A stretch of 64,000 nucleotides of DNA from Akebia trifoliata (Eukaryota; Streptophyta; Magnoliopsida; Ranunculales; Lardizabalaceae), in NCBI GenBank assembly GCA_017979445.1, contig CM030711.1, forward strand, positions 44,811,560 through 44,875,559. The letters are read 5' to 3'. The notes below the pieces were generated by a model. It saw only the letters and a list, made by a program, of their open reading frames with translations, did no database searches and was not told the origin of the DNA. Made by a program: the position numbers and the translations under genes. Of this stretch, positions 12,519 through 24,000 are shown one piece after another. Within the stretch, counting starts at the first letter, position 1; each line of letters begins with the position of its first letter.

Positions 12519-12568
12519 AAAAACTATAAACCCTAGCAACGTTACCGTCATCTCTCAATCTCTCCACC

Positions 12569-12583
12569 TATATAGCTATAAAA
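12569..12583 (+). promoter_or_regulatory. TATA box of the SMR11-like gene
   Basis: TATATAGCTATAAAA lies about 75-90 bp before the donor of the 5'UTR intron (12660) in a stretch that turns CT-rich downstream, as expected of a plant core promoter. The transcript would start near 12600 and splice from 12659 to 13591. Confidence 0.6.
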
Positions 12584-12659
12584 TCCAATTTCGCTTCTCT
12601 CTCACTTCTCCCGGCACATACGGATTTCTTCGACTTTCGAAAATTTCCCTCCAAATCAG

Positions 12660-13590
12660 GTACATTTCTATGTAATCTGTCTCTTGTCATTGTTAGGGTT
12701 TTTGTTTATCGGTTAATTTTTTTTTTCTTTTATTAGAGTTCCTTTGTTTAAAATCACCGATGCTGCAGAGTGAAATTGGCTTGTCTGGTGCTAGAGTTTT
12801 GTTTCTAGGGTTTCTTTATTTGAAACTACAGATTGTATGTATGTTATGTGTTGTCTATCTCTTTTCGTTGTTTGGGTTTTGGTTTATGAGTTAAAGTTTT
12901 CTGTTTTAGGGTTCTATTGTTGGAAATCACCGATGTTGCAGAGTGAAGTTGGGTATTTGGTGCTAGGGTTTTGTTTCTAGGGTTTCTTTATTTGAAACTA
13001 CATATTGTATGTACATTTTATGCAGTCTGCCTTTTTTTGTTGTTAGGGTTTCGCTTTATTGGTTAAAAATTTCTCTTTTAGGGTTCTATAGTTGGAAATC
13101 ACTGATGTTGCAGAGAGAAATTGGGTTTTTGGTGCTAGGGTCTTGTTTCCAGAGTTTCTTTATTTGAAATTACAGATTGTAGGCTCGTTCTATTTAGTCT
13201 GTCTCTTTTTGTTGTCAGGGTTTCGGTTTATTGGTTAAAAATTTATCTTTTAGGTTCCATTGTTGAAAATCACATGTTGCAGAGTGGAGTGAAATTGGCT
13301 TGTTTGGTACTAGGGTTTCTTGATTTGAAAATACTGATAGTTTTCCTCCAATAGCAGGTTCTTTCGGAAAACTCCATCTATTCTGGTTTGGATGGAAGGT
13401 AATTTCCATTAAAGATGGGAAATTTTAATTGTCCCACGTTTTTTCTTGTTTTATGGATGGAAAACTACCTTGTTACGGTTTGATTTTGTTTCTTGTTATG
13501 AGTTATGCTCAGTTTCTGACGATAGTCAGAGTATTTGAATTAGGGTTTTGTATTAAAGATTGATTAACAGACTGATTTTCTTTCTCCCAG
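12660..13590 (+). repeat. 5'UTR intron with a ~172-bp tandem repeat (3-4 copies)
   Basis: The intron starts at a GTACAT donor and ends at TTTCTCCCAG just before the start codon of the SMR11-like gene. Inside it the block AAATCACCGATG.TGCAGAG recurs at about 12751, 12924, 13096 and 13267, a period of 173, 172 and 171 bp. Each unit also holds CTAGGGTTTCTTTATTTGAAA and a GTTAGGGTTT-like segment. Units have drifted by point changes and small indels. Leading introns often enhance expression in plants; whether copy number matters here is not known. Confidence 0.8.
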
Positions 13591-13592
13591 AT

Positions 13593-14294
13593 ATGAAGTC
13601 TGAATTTGATTCAGAAAAAATCAAGAACAAAGTAGATTCTTGTCTGGAAACTTCATTCTTGCAAAAGAACGGTAATGTAGAAGCTGAGCCATCAAAAGTC
13701 ATTGATGGTAGAATATCTCTAGGGCCAATTACCCCCAATCCGGATAGAGAGAATAATGGAAAAGATGTTCTCGACTTCTTGTCTCCCTTGACTTGGGTTT
13801 CCTCAACAACAGGAGTATGTTCTGATTCTGGCAGAATTGATGAAGCTCAAGATCTTTGTTCAAGCCCTCGGACACCGAGAGAGGATGTCTTCGATCCATT
13901 TGCTCCGGGTCCAGATGAGATGATGTTGGCTCCCTTGGTTAAGAAATATATGAAGGAAGCCCGCAACAATGTCTCACGACGGTTAGATTTTGATTCTTCT
14001 ATGGGGTTTAAGGAGCATAGCAATGATAATGATGGTGTGGAAGTTCTCTCGCAAGAAGAGATATTGTTAGATACAATTTATGAATCCTTCTTGGATGCAA
14101 TTATCTCAAAGCAAGTCGAGGGAGTTGCAGCTGAAATCCTTTCTAAGGAGATGGGTGTTTCCGGTGGCTTCAAGACACCCACTAAATTTCCTCTCTTAAA
14201 TGGCATTTCGGAAAGTTGCCCAGGTGCCCCTAAGAAACCCAGACCGAGTTCAAGGAACATTGATCCAACGATGTGCAAAAAGCTTGAATTTTGA
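13593..14294 (+). CDS. SMR11: SMR11-like cyclin-dependent kinase inhibitor (233 aa)
   Basis: Putative SIAMESE-related CDK inhibitor, expected to act in the nucleus on CDK-cyclin complexes and restrain division or promote endoreplication. The coding sequence lies in one exon whose acceptor is two bases before ATG 13593. The C-terminal motif TPT...CPGAPKKPRP (residues 195-218) matches the hallmark SMR motif TPT...CPPAPKKPR, with Gly in place of the second Pro. The middle block FDPFAPGPDE (100-109), followed by SRRLDFDSS, and the N-terminal LGPITPNPDREN resemble the longer SMR11 type rather than short SIM/SMR1 proteins. Several SP/TP sites (SPRTP, ITPNP) are possible CDK sites. A TATA box at 12569-12583 and a 5'UTR intron (12660-13590) lie upstream. 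The SMR family assignment is firm; the SMR11 subtype is from memory of family motifs. Confidence 0.8.
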   Translation: MKSEFDSEKIKNKVDSCLETSFLQKNGNVEAEPSKVIDGRISLGPITPNPDRENNGKDVLDFLSPLTWVSSTTGVCSDSGRIDEAQDLCSSPRTPREDVFDPFAPGPDEMMLAPLVKKYMKEARNNVSRRLDFDSSMGFKEHSNDNDGVEVLSQEEILLDTIYESFLDAIISKQVEGVAAEILSKEMGVSGGFKTPTKFPLLNGISESCPGAPKKPRPSSRNIDPTMCKKLEF

Positions 14295-16023
14295 GGAAAT
14301 TTTATTCTTGATTATGGTAATTTCTTGAAGGGAATTGAGGTTGTGGTTCATGTCCAGCTTACCTTAAAAAAAATTCTTGAAGGGAATCAGTTGATAAATA
14401 TTTCTTCTTGGGATTAAGTCAAAGCAAGAAATGGGCGCAATAGTTGAGATTGGCTACTAGTAAAGCTGAAATAAAGTTTGCATGGTTGCTTCATTTTCTC
14501 TTTGGTAGGTAAGCTTGTACATGCTAGTCTTGATGCCTTATCTATTGAATTTTGTGCAATGTATAATATTCTTCCTTTGGGAACATATGCTTCAATGACT
14601 AATTTATTCTTTCTAACAGTTTGTAGTGTGTACTGGGGTGGAAAAAACGAATACTGTTTGATCTTTTCATTATATTTTAATGGGTTGGATACTTGATTTG
14701 GATTAGCAAGTGTTTAATGTTATCAACAAATTTTTATATAATGCACTTTATTGTTTGGAATTGTCTAATATATGTATTTTTGACTGGGCTATTCTGTGTG
14801 GAGTTTGATTGGAATTTCGTACCTTGGGTATTTTGCAATTCTCAAATAAGTTTTCGGGATATTTGTGAAGCTAAACATGGCCTCTTGTCTGATGGGAATT
14901 CCTGTGAAATCACCACCATTTGGTAAGAGGTGTATCTTATCATTTCGCATCATCTTTAAACCTTGTTCCAAAATTTTGGATTTGGCAATATGGATCTTGT
15001 TTTGCCAAAATCAACAGTCAGCCAACTCATTCACTCGGGTTTTTTTCCCTTTTCTTTCTTTGTTTTGGTAGGCACATAAGATTAGTGGTTGGTTGGTAGC
15101 TAGTAGGTGAAGGCGGCAATGGAAACCGGGTCGACGTATCAACACCCATGCTTTAGCCAACTTGGCAAGCTGGCACCTTCATTCACTCTAGCCTAGAACC
15201 CACATAGATGGAGTTAAAGCTTCGATCCCAATTATATGATTTATTATGAGCCCATTGGAACTTGCAGGTGCCAGCTAGATTAGATTATGACGTAAAAAAA
15301 AAATTTCTCTGTTGAATTGTGTATTTCAACAGTCCTTGCATATCACACCATATTACGGTTGAAGTCGGACACTACTTTTGTTTTGATTTTTAACCAAGTA
15401 CATGCAAATTAGTTTATATTAGTATTTGGGCATTTAGGTCCTCGTCACCATCCAACTATGTCATTAATTGTACCAGAGTTTTGTAGGTGGATTCATTGTG
15501 TGCGAGGGGTTTTCTGGAGAGACTGGACTACATCCCTAGTAGGAATGTCTGATTGACATGATGAGCTTGCAATCTCTGAAGCTAAAATATTTAATTGATT
15601 TCTTTTTTGCTTTATTTTTCATTTATTCTCATCTAGATGTGCTTGTATTAAAACACCATATGCGCAAAACCATGTGAATCAGATTCCTGTAATTGATCTG
15701 GTGGAGCCTAGTTAGCAGTAGGTCATCGGATCTTGGATTAAGAACGAGAATGTGGGGATTTTGTGGACTCTTAATTAGCGACACTAACGTTTCTTTTGTG
15801 GATGGAATTATCATTGCTTGACCCGTAACCCCCAACCATAAAGGGTTGTTTGGATGCAAGGATAACTTTTGGTGGGGCAGTGGATTTACTAAGGATGAAG
15901 TATAGACACTGTTCTCTGCATAAATTATTTGTCTTGAATTTATTTTAAAAATTCTGGCTTTCTTGGAATGTGCACTTCATCTTTTGGGTGGTTGTATGTG
16001 TTGCTGTTGAGGCAGGGACTATG

Positions 16024-16352
16024 ATTGGATTGAGAGAAGTGGAGATAAGAGAAATTCATTTAAGAAAAGAGAAGAGAAGAGAAACACATCTCTCTATCAT
16101 GTTTGGATTGACAAGAGAGAATTTGGGATAATTTTGAAATTTTAAAATATCTTTAAAAAAAAATTATAAAATATTTTAAAAGGGTTTATCTTCATTTGTT
16201 TATTTTTCTTTCCACTTTTAGAGAGAAAGAAAATTCATATTTTTTTTTTCTCTCCAATTCTTTTCTCTTCTCTCCCCCACTTAATAATTCAAATAAGAGA
16301 AATGGAGAGAAATTCATTTATTTTTTCTTTTCTCCATTTCTCCCAATCCAAG
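16024..16352. mobile_element. Purine-armed MITE (copy 1)
   Basis: GGATTGAGAGAAGTGGAGA... is inverted as ...TCTCCATTTCTCCCAATCC, with GA-rich arms and an AT-rich centre. Related copies are at 24763-25264 and 43458-43790. Confidence 0.6.
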
Positions 16353-16392
16353 CATAGGATAAATATTCTCGTCTATTAGTGTTTAGACTTTT

Positions 16393-16496
16393 GCGACAGT
16401 TCGGTGTTCATAGAGCATGAGAGGACCGGGACTGGGACCGGATCGCGACAGTTCGGTGTTCATAGAGCATGAGAGGACCGGGACTGGGACCGGATC
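16393..16496. repeat. Perfect 52-bp tandem duplication
   Basis: Two identical 52-bp units (16393-16444 and 16445-16496) starting GCGACAGTTCGGTGTTCATA and GC-richer than their surroundings. Lack of divergence implies a recent duplication. No gene or known element recognised. Confidence 0.9.
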
Positions 16497-17339
16497 GGAA
16501 GGATGCACTCTCACCCTCAGGCTGTAATGGAAAAAAACTTGTTTCTGCTTCTAGATTCCTAAAAGGAAAAGAAAAAAAAAACCATTTATTGTTTGCCCTT
16601 CTCTATGGCCTTTTTCTTACTTATTATTATTGTAGAAATGAGCATTTATGTTCATTGACTTCCTAATCATTTGGTTTACAAATTTCATCTATTCGGTCTA
16701 TCATTCTCAAATGGTGATGGAGAAAATAAAGCAGATCGATTGGACAATGGGGGTTTATCAATCATAAATGATTGGATAGAAAGGATTTTTTTTTTTTTTT
16801 TTTGATTCGCTATACCTTCTTGATCATTCAAGGGTGTTTCCAAATGATTGAATTCATTACTTACTGATTTTAATTCAATACTATTGGATTATGTGATCAT
16901 AATTTATGTTTGACTTTTACTATATATATAAAAGAATTTATGTATGATTTTTATTATATATATATATATGGGGAATGTTAACATTCAAGACCTCGTAGGG
17001 ATTTTAGCATTGTCCATCGCAATTTTTATTTCTTTCAATGATAATTTTTTTTTTAATGAAAACGATAGAGTATATTAATTTTTTATATAATAAATAATTA
17101 TGAATAAATTTTCAATTAACATTTATCTATCGTTGGATATTTTCAAATTGGGATACTTTAAACAATTTCAAAGGATTTTATCTAGACAAATTATTGTTTT
17201 GAATTTTGGTTTCCTGTCTCATCTTTTTAGGTATCTCATTTCTTTCATGAATGTTTGTCAAGATAAATTGTAGTGATTTTAAAAACCTTAACACGATAAA
17301 CTAATGAGTCTAAACTAACATTAAATTTGAAATCGTTTC

Positions 17340-17480
17340 TCACATTACTGATGTGGATGCATGTACAGAATCATAGATGCATGCATTCATGTCAGCAATG
17401 TGACACGATTTCTAAAATGTTACATGACCCTGACAAGCAATGTGAAACGATTTCTAAAAAGTTACATGATCGTGACAGTT
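17340..17480. repeat. Inverted/direct repeat related to the core-element family, core lost
   Basis: ATCGTTTCTCACATTACTGA and GTCAGCAATGTGACACGAT form the arms around ATCATAGATGCATGCATTCA. The right arm is directly repeated (AGCAATGTGAAACGATTTCT at about 17435). Confidence 0.5.
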
Positions 17481-18004
17481 AAAATATAAATTAACTGATT
17501 GAATTGACCGTATCCCAATAATGACGATCACCCAATACTATACCGTACCATTGATTGGTCTTTCAAAGGAAAAGTCACACCAAAAATTTAAATTTTTGAC
17601 TGAATCAATTTTCAACTATTGAACCAATCAAATTGATAAAGACCGATTTCTTACGTTACAAAAAAATATTTGATAATCAAAATTTAATATACATATTTAA
17701 TATTGATTTTTTTTTTTTTAATAAAAGTAAACGATAAAAATAAAAAAAACAAATTATATATATTTTAAAATTAATTAATTTAAATCGATCCCAATCAAAT
17801 TGATCTACGGTCTGACCGAGGTTGGTTTATTCAGCCGTCGGTGCGCTTCGGTTCTTACATGGGCGCACATTTTATGCAACGAAACCTAAATCACAAAAAG
17901 CGTACTTTATTGGGCCAATTTCGACCCATGGCGCAAGTTAGCGTTAAACCCCAATTAAAAGATTTCTTCTTCTTCGTCTTCGTCTTCGTTCTTCAATTAA
18001 GTGG

Positions 18005-18016
18005 ATGAGCTCATGA
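18005..18016 (+). promoter_or_regulatory. Minimal uORF overlapping the MED33 start codon
   Basis: ATG AGC TCA TGA: a three-codon uORF whose stop overlaps the first MED33 ATG (18013) and abuts the second (18016). A pyrimidine-rich leader (TTCTTCTTCG repeats, 17963-17995) lies immediately upstream. The arrangement would favour re-initiation or use of a later Met; this is inferred from sequence only. Confidence 0.5.
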
Positions 18017-21000
18017 TGCAAAGCAAAGACATGGTAGTAACTGAGTCGACTCGTTTTGAGGAACGAGTATTGGAGACTGTAAAATTGTGCCAAGAGCGAA
18101 AGGCATCGCCTTCAAGATGGGGGATGGAGGTCAGCAAATGCGTATCGGAAGCTGGGTTAGGGCTTCCGAGTCCCGAGTTAGGGCAAGTTTTGGTGTCAAA
18201 TCTCTGCTTCAACTTCAACAATCCCTCTCTTTGGAAATTTATCGAACAAGCCATCTCTTCCGGACTCCTCTCTTCCCTTCAAGTCCTCGCCCTTCTCACC
18301 CCCAGGTACCTAACACATACATACATATTGTGTACAATAACGATTTTGATGAAGTATTGGTTTTTAATTTCGTTTCTAAGGAGACCGAGATGACTCGGAT
18401 GAGTCACACTCGTCTAAACTTGTTTGAATGGATTGGGTAAATATGTAATTATGTTTTAATAATAATTGATTTTCTTTTTGTTGTTAGTTGGATTAATGGG
18501 TGCTCAATTGCAACATCTCATTATATATAGATTATTAACATCCAAATTATTTTAAAAAAAAAATTATTTTTATTAACTGAGATGACTCGAACGAGTCAAA
18601 CTTGTCCAAACTGGGTCGAATGGATTTGATATATATATATATATATTTTTTCTGTTGTTAATTGGATTAAACGATGCTCAATATCAATATCTTATTTTAT
18701 AGAAATTATTAATATTCGAATTATTAAAAAATAAATTATTTTTACATGAAAAACCACCAAAACCAGTCAACACGGCCGAGTTTAAATTTAATAGGCTGAG
18801 ATGACTCAGATGAGTAAAAAGTGGATGGACTTAAATCATTCGAACAATCACGTTCTGATTTTTGGCTCGAAAAGGTATTTGGATGAAACCCATCGGTTGG
18901 ATGATCACACAACACATGGGTTGGTCCTATGTGAACAGTAGAGACCCATTTTGTTGTGCCCATAATTCTTTGATAATATGATAGTATACTAACAGATCAT
19001 ATAAACATTAGTAGTAGGATTCAAATATTTGTATTGTAAGATTAATAGATTTTTTTATTTATGAATTAAATTTAAATAATTTTCAATAAATAAATAATAT
19101 TGTTTTTGATAGGTAATAAATAGATAATTAATATATGAGTATGAGCTGATCATATAGTAACAAGGCATTTCACCAACACATAGAAATGATGATGAAATTT
19201 TTATTTTTTTGTGGCAATCCTGATATGCATTATGAAGGAACCATTCTAAAGTCACGATTATACAAATAGTAATAAGAATTGAGACTCTCATCAAGGGTCT
19301 CAATTCTTATTTAGTTAGATTCTTAAGGAATACTTTCCTTTCTTTGGGATTGAATTTGGTGAAGAATTCTCTACCTCAAACACTCATTACTTGATTTGTT
19401 GTTTGTGCTAGATACTTATTTTCCTTCAAATTGCATCTTCTTGTCAGGGTGATTCCTAATCGACGGACTCAACCGGAGGCTTATAGACTCTATCTTGAAC
19501 TTTTAAGCCGATATGTTTTTTCACCTACTTCAATGGGAACCAATTCTTGTAGAAACAAGTAAGTGTTTGGATCCCATTTATGTTCAAGTTGCTTAACTAA
19601 ATCTATAATGGCTGAAATTTACTATTGGTTTCCCAAACAATTCTTTCCAACATCATATGTTCATGTTTAAATTATAGAGAGAAGTTCTCTAAGGTTTTGG
19701 ATGAATGCTCATTGATGGGAAATGGACATATCATAGACTAGCATCAAGCAATATTCGTGATCTTGAACTCAAACTGGAAATGATGTTTTGTTTTCTACTG
19801 CTAGTTGTCGATGAAAAGCAAACAAATTGTATAAGTTGGGTGAGTTGTGCGTGCTTGTTTTGACTTGATGCTGGGAAGTGAGAACCCTCTCAAAATGAAT
19901 CAATTTAGATGATTACCAAGTAAATGAACAAGTTTTGAGCATGGGAAGAAAGTGCTTTTTAGATCTAACACTTTGATGTTTGTTATGGTTATGCATAAAT
20001 ATATTTAATTCCCCCTTCTCAAAGTTTTGGTCTTAGGGTTTGTTATATTGGATATATTTCTTCTCCTCCTAATTTCCACATTCCGATTCATCCATAATCG
20101 TCTCGGGGCTTAGGGTTCCATATTTATCACTTGGGAAAAAGACCTATCTGACTTAGCTGCTCATCCTGTAGGGTTCACTTAGGCTTGCTAAAGGATGGCC
20201 ATAAGCTGGCTTTTTTGGGGCTTAGCCTAGGATAGTACCGGAAAGGGTCCGCCCCCTCTCCAAACCTCTCCCCGATCTACCATTTGCTTATTATTATTAT
20301 TATTAGTATTATCCATCTTTTGAATTCATCATTATTTACTACCATTTTTTTAAATAGGATTTCACTGATTCGACTGTGTCAAAATTAGAACTAGGAGATT
20401 GATTTTGCAAATCGATCTTTGTTGTTGTTATAGTCTATGGCTACATATCAGTAACACCACACTTTTAGAGTTGTTCTCCTTACTAGGCATATCAGCACTC
20501 GTATCCTCGTCGATATATTGTGACACTCGTCTTTACATAATGTCTACTATCTAAGAGTCGATGATTGGAGACAAGACATGGGAGACTATGTCCAATACAG
20601 ACGTTTGCCCCATGATTCAAAAATCATGATTGATAAAAGAAAATGTACACCACAATTTTCTCTCTTCTAAGGTGCTTATCCGGTCTTGACGCAAAGTACA
20701 CTGGAGAAGTTTTAGAGTGCATCAAGCTGAGACTAAGCTCTGCTCCCAAAGCTGAAGGGTGTGCTATATTTGGCCCACCATGACCTGCACACAAACTTGT
20801 ATGACTTATGAGCTTATCGGACAACAGTATGAACTACTAAAAAAGTGTCACATCCTTGGATTGAATTTTTTCTATAAAAACTGACTTATAACAAGGAAGG
20901 TGTATTCTGTCTTCTATATACTGTTTATGAAGTTGTTCAAGAGGATAAGTATATGTCAATTTGTTTAAGTTATTGGATAGTTCCAAGGTATATAAAAATA

Positions 21001-24000
21001 TTTTCCTTAACTTCTCATACCTTTCATTTGTTTAATTTATTTTGAATTTTTTGGTTAAATGTAACCAAAATATTATATGTCACATATCAACACCTCGAGC
21101 TTATCGAAGGCATTGTGTCTAACACTCGTGTTTGTATCGAACATGACATACATTTACCATATTCGAAGAATTGGAGTAACTAAGAGTATAAGAGTGGATC
21201 GTTGTGTAATGCATTATTTTGTAATCATGTGGTCTTCTCTTTTTATTTTACTGATGCGATGCAACTTAAGGATGCTTTGCCAGAGGTATGTGATTGGCCT
21301 TCCTTGAAATTGGTGCATTATATGATACAAGATTTTGTCATACCGTAAAGTTCATGCATGAAATAGAAAGAATATATGGTTTTATACATTAGGAAATGTA
21401 GTTCAAAGGGTGTGGGCTTGGCGGGTGCCTCTCTGGCCTTGGGGCGAATGGTGGTTAGGTGTGGGAAGGGTCCAATGGGTTGTTTTCTCTTTGATCTCTT
21501 TATGCTTCTCTTGGCCAAGTGGATGGGGGTGAGTTTTCTGTCTTCAGGCATTTGGGGACCAAAAGTCCCATCTAAGATTTTATTCTTCATTTGGACTACG
21601 GCTCTAGAAAAGATTCTTACCATGGACCAACTTAAAATCTTTTCCAATTGTTGTTTCCTGTGCAATAGAGAGAGGGGGAATCGATAAATCATTTACTCAT
21701 TCATTATCCTTTCACCAGAGGAATTTGAACTTTCTTCATGGGTTTGTTTGGTGTTTCAGTTTGCTATCCAAAATCGGTGAGAGCTCTTTTTGAGTCTTGG
21801 AGCTACTTAGGAGCCCCTTCTCCAGGTAGCCAAGAAAATTTTATGGTCTATTATGCCTTTTGTGATCGGTTGGGGTATTTGGTGTGAAAAGAAGTGGCGT
21901 GTCTTTGATGGAAAGTACCTCCCCTTAGATGATGTGATTGTATCTAGTATGGGTTTCCTATTCTTCTGGTGTAAAGTGTATAAGGAGTTTAGGAGTATTT
22001 TCTTTGATGACTTCATGGACAGATGGGAGTGGGTTTGTAGTACCGTTCCTTTGTAAGCACAGGGTCTTCTTTGTTCTTTGTACTTTTGTTGGTCACCTTG
22101 ATCACATTTTAATGCATATTGTGCATTAGCTTATAAAAAATAAAAAGAAGAAGAAAAGAAAATGTACCTTATATGAGACAAAGACTTGCAAAATGACACT
22201 CTTATATTCCTTAGTTACATAATCAGCCACTAAAAATACTCATCATTTCTAATGAAGGTCATGCTTTTTTCTTTTTGCAGGATCATAAAATGTGTAGACG
22301 ATGCGTTACAGCTTTCCCAGACATATGGGGTTCTCAAAATGGAGCTTGGACATGCGTTGGTGTTGTTTCTTTTTAGCATCATCATCGGTTTAATCGATAG
22401 CACGCTGGATGATTGGGGGTTGCAATCGACATTTGTGGACAAACTCAGTGGCATAGTTGGAGGTGGAGGCCACCAGGATATGGATGTCAATTATAAAGAC
22501 AATCAGAATGATAAAAGAAATGAACTTCGTGAACAGCTAAGCAGAGCAAATGCTTTTACAGCTATGGAAGTGTTGGGAAAACTGACAGAAAACAGAAAAG
22601 CTATGGTTCTACTCCGTCTCGTCCACTTGAACATGTATGCATTACTTACCCTATATAATTCTTGTCCTTCTTCAGAAAGCTGTCTGTTGCTTTCCAGATG
22701 GAAGCATACATTGCTCAGATTATAGATTTACACTTTGTTGTTTCAAAGTAAGGATTGTTTAAGAAGTCGCATATGAGTTCCTTGTGTTTATGGATTGTAC
22801 TAATTAAGCAAAACCTAGGTTGATGGAACATTTGAACTTTGAAGATAATAGTTGTGTATTTGCTGTATTGTGTGTTATTAAATGCATCTAAGGTGAACAA
22901 AACATAGACACAGAGACACTAACATAGGAAGCTTGTTGCCAGGCACAGAGATCACAGGAACTGGAAATAGGACATGCAATTGAAGATATATATTATAAGC
23001 TTAGAAGACGGAACATGCAACAACAAACTTAAATGTCAAATACATAATGGATGGAAATTCTTTCTTCTCACATACACACTTACCAACCACAATATATCTA
23101 CAGGAGATCTTTCGTTCATTTTTTATTTTATTATTATTATTGAAAAAGAGAGGGAAGTCGGGGAGACCTCCGAAAACAAGCAGACAAACAAAATAAGCTA
23201 TTAGTCTTATAAACTAAATCCCATTTAAATGAGAAATCCTAAAAAAGAACCCTTTGAACTTTGAAAACAACTTACGCCAAAGGGACAACAAATCCAAAAT
23301 TAAAATGACGACCTCTTGAAGGGAGTGTTTATTCCCTCCAAAAATCTTGTTCCTCTCTCTTCAGATGCCCCGACAAACAAGAAGTGCCAGTTAGCTAAGT
23401 GGTAAGACTTGTGGAGGTTGTTCTCATGTCCTAGATTCAAACTCATACTTCTTACGCTAACTAATAATTGCCTATAAAAAAAAGGATGCCCCGACAAACA
23501 ACAAAAGGCTCAAATTTCTATGGGATCTTCTCTCTTTAAAAAAAAAGCCTTGGTCTGCCAACTTTGATCCCACAAAACAATGATCCCACACATTACAAGA
23601 AAGTTCACAATGAATTTAGAGATGATTGATAGATCATCCCACCTAATTTGTGTAAGGAACAAAAGTCTAGATAAATAACTCTTCCTAGCATTGATGTGAT
23701 TAAGATTAAAAATTTATCCAAAGCCGCAGTCCAAACAAAGGACACTGTCGATGGAATTTGTGGACTCTAGACCACAAATGTTGGAAAAATAGGATCATTA
23801 ACTGAATAAAACGCAAGATAGAAGGATTTGGTTGAGAACTACATCCCCAAACCCTTCGATCCTCCACAAATGGAGACCAAGGAATAACAGAGATGATATT
23901 GGTAAGACTAGCAATTTCCTTGACTTCCCAATCATATAAACCTCTCTTGACTAAAACCCTCAATGTTCGTCGCAGAATGATGTGATCTGAAAAGAATAGA

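Larger units (their letters stand above)
9511..12568. other. Intergenic: P450 to SMR11-like gene
   Basis: No gene seen. Core element E (9714-9888), Harbinger-like element (10227-11319) with nested double-hairpin MITE (10719-11010), and TIR remnant (11323-12518) cover most of it. 9889-10226 shows only AT-rich sequence. Confidence 0.6.
14295..18012. other. Intergenic: SMR11-like 3' flank to MED33
   Basis: No gene seen. Holds the SMR11-like 3'UTR, the purine-armed MITE (16024-16352), the 52-bp duplication (16393-16496), poly-T and TA runs near 16790 and 16920-16970, and the inverted repeat near 17340. Short open frames here lack codon structure or homologues I know. Confidence 0.6.

Noticed and set aside
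21376..22056. Several open frames of 60-124 codons as host genes
   Set aside because: They are frames of one decayed L1 3' fragment, as shown by the RT-downstream motif and A-rich tail.
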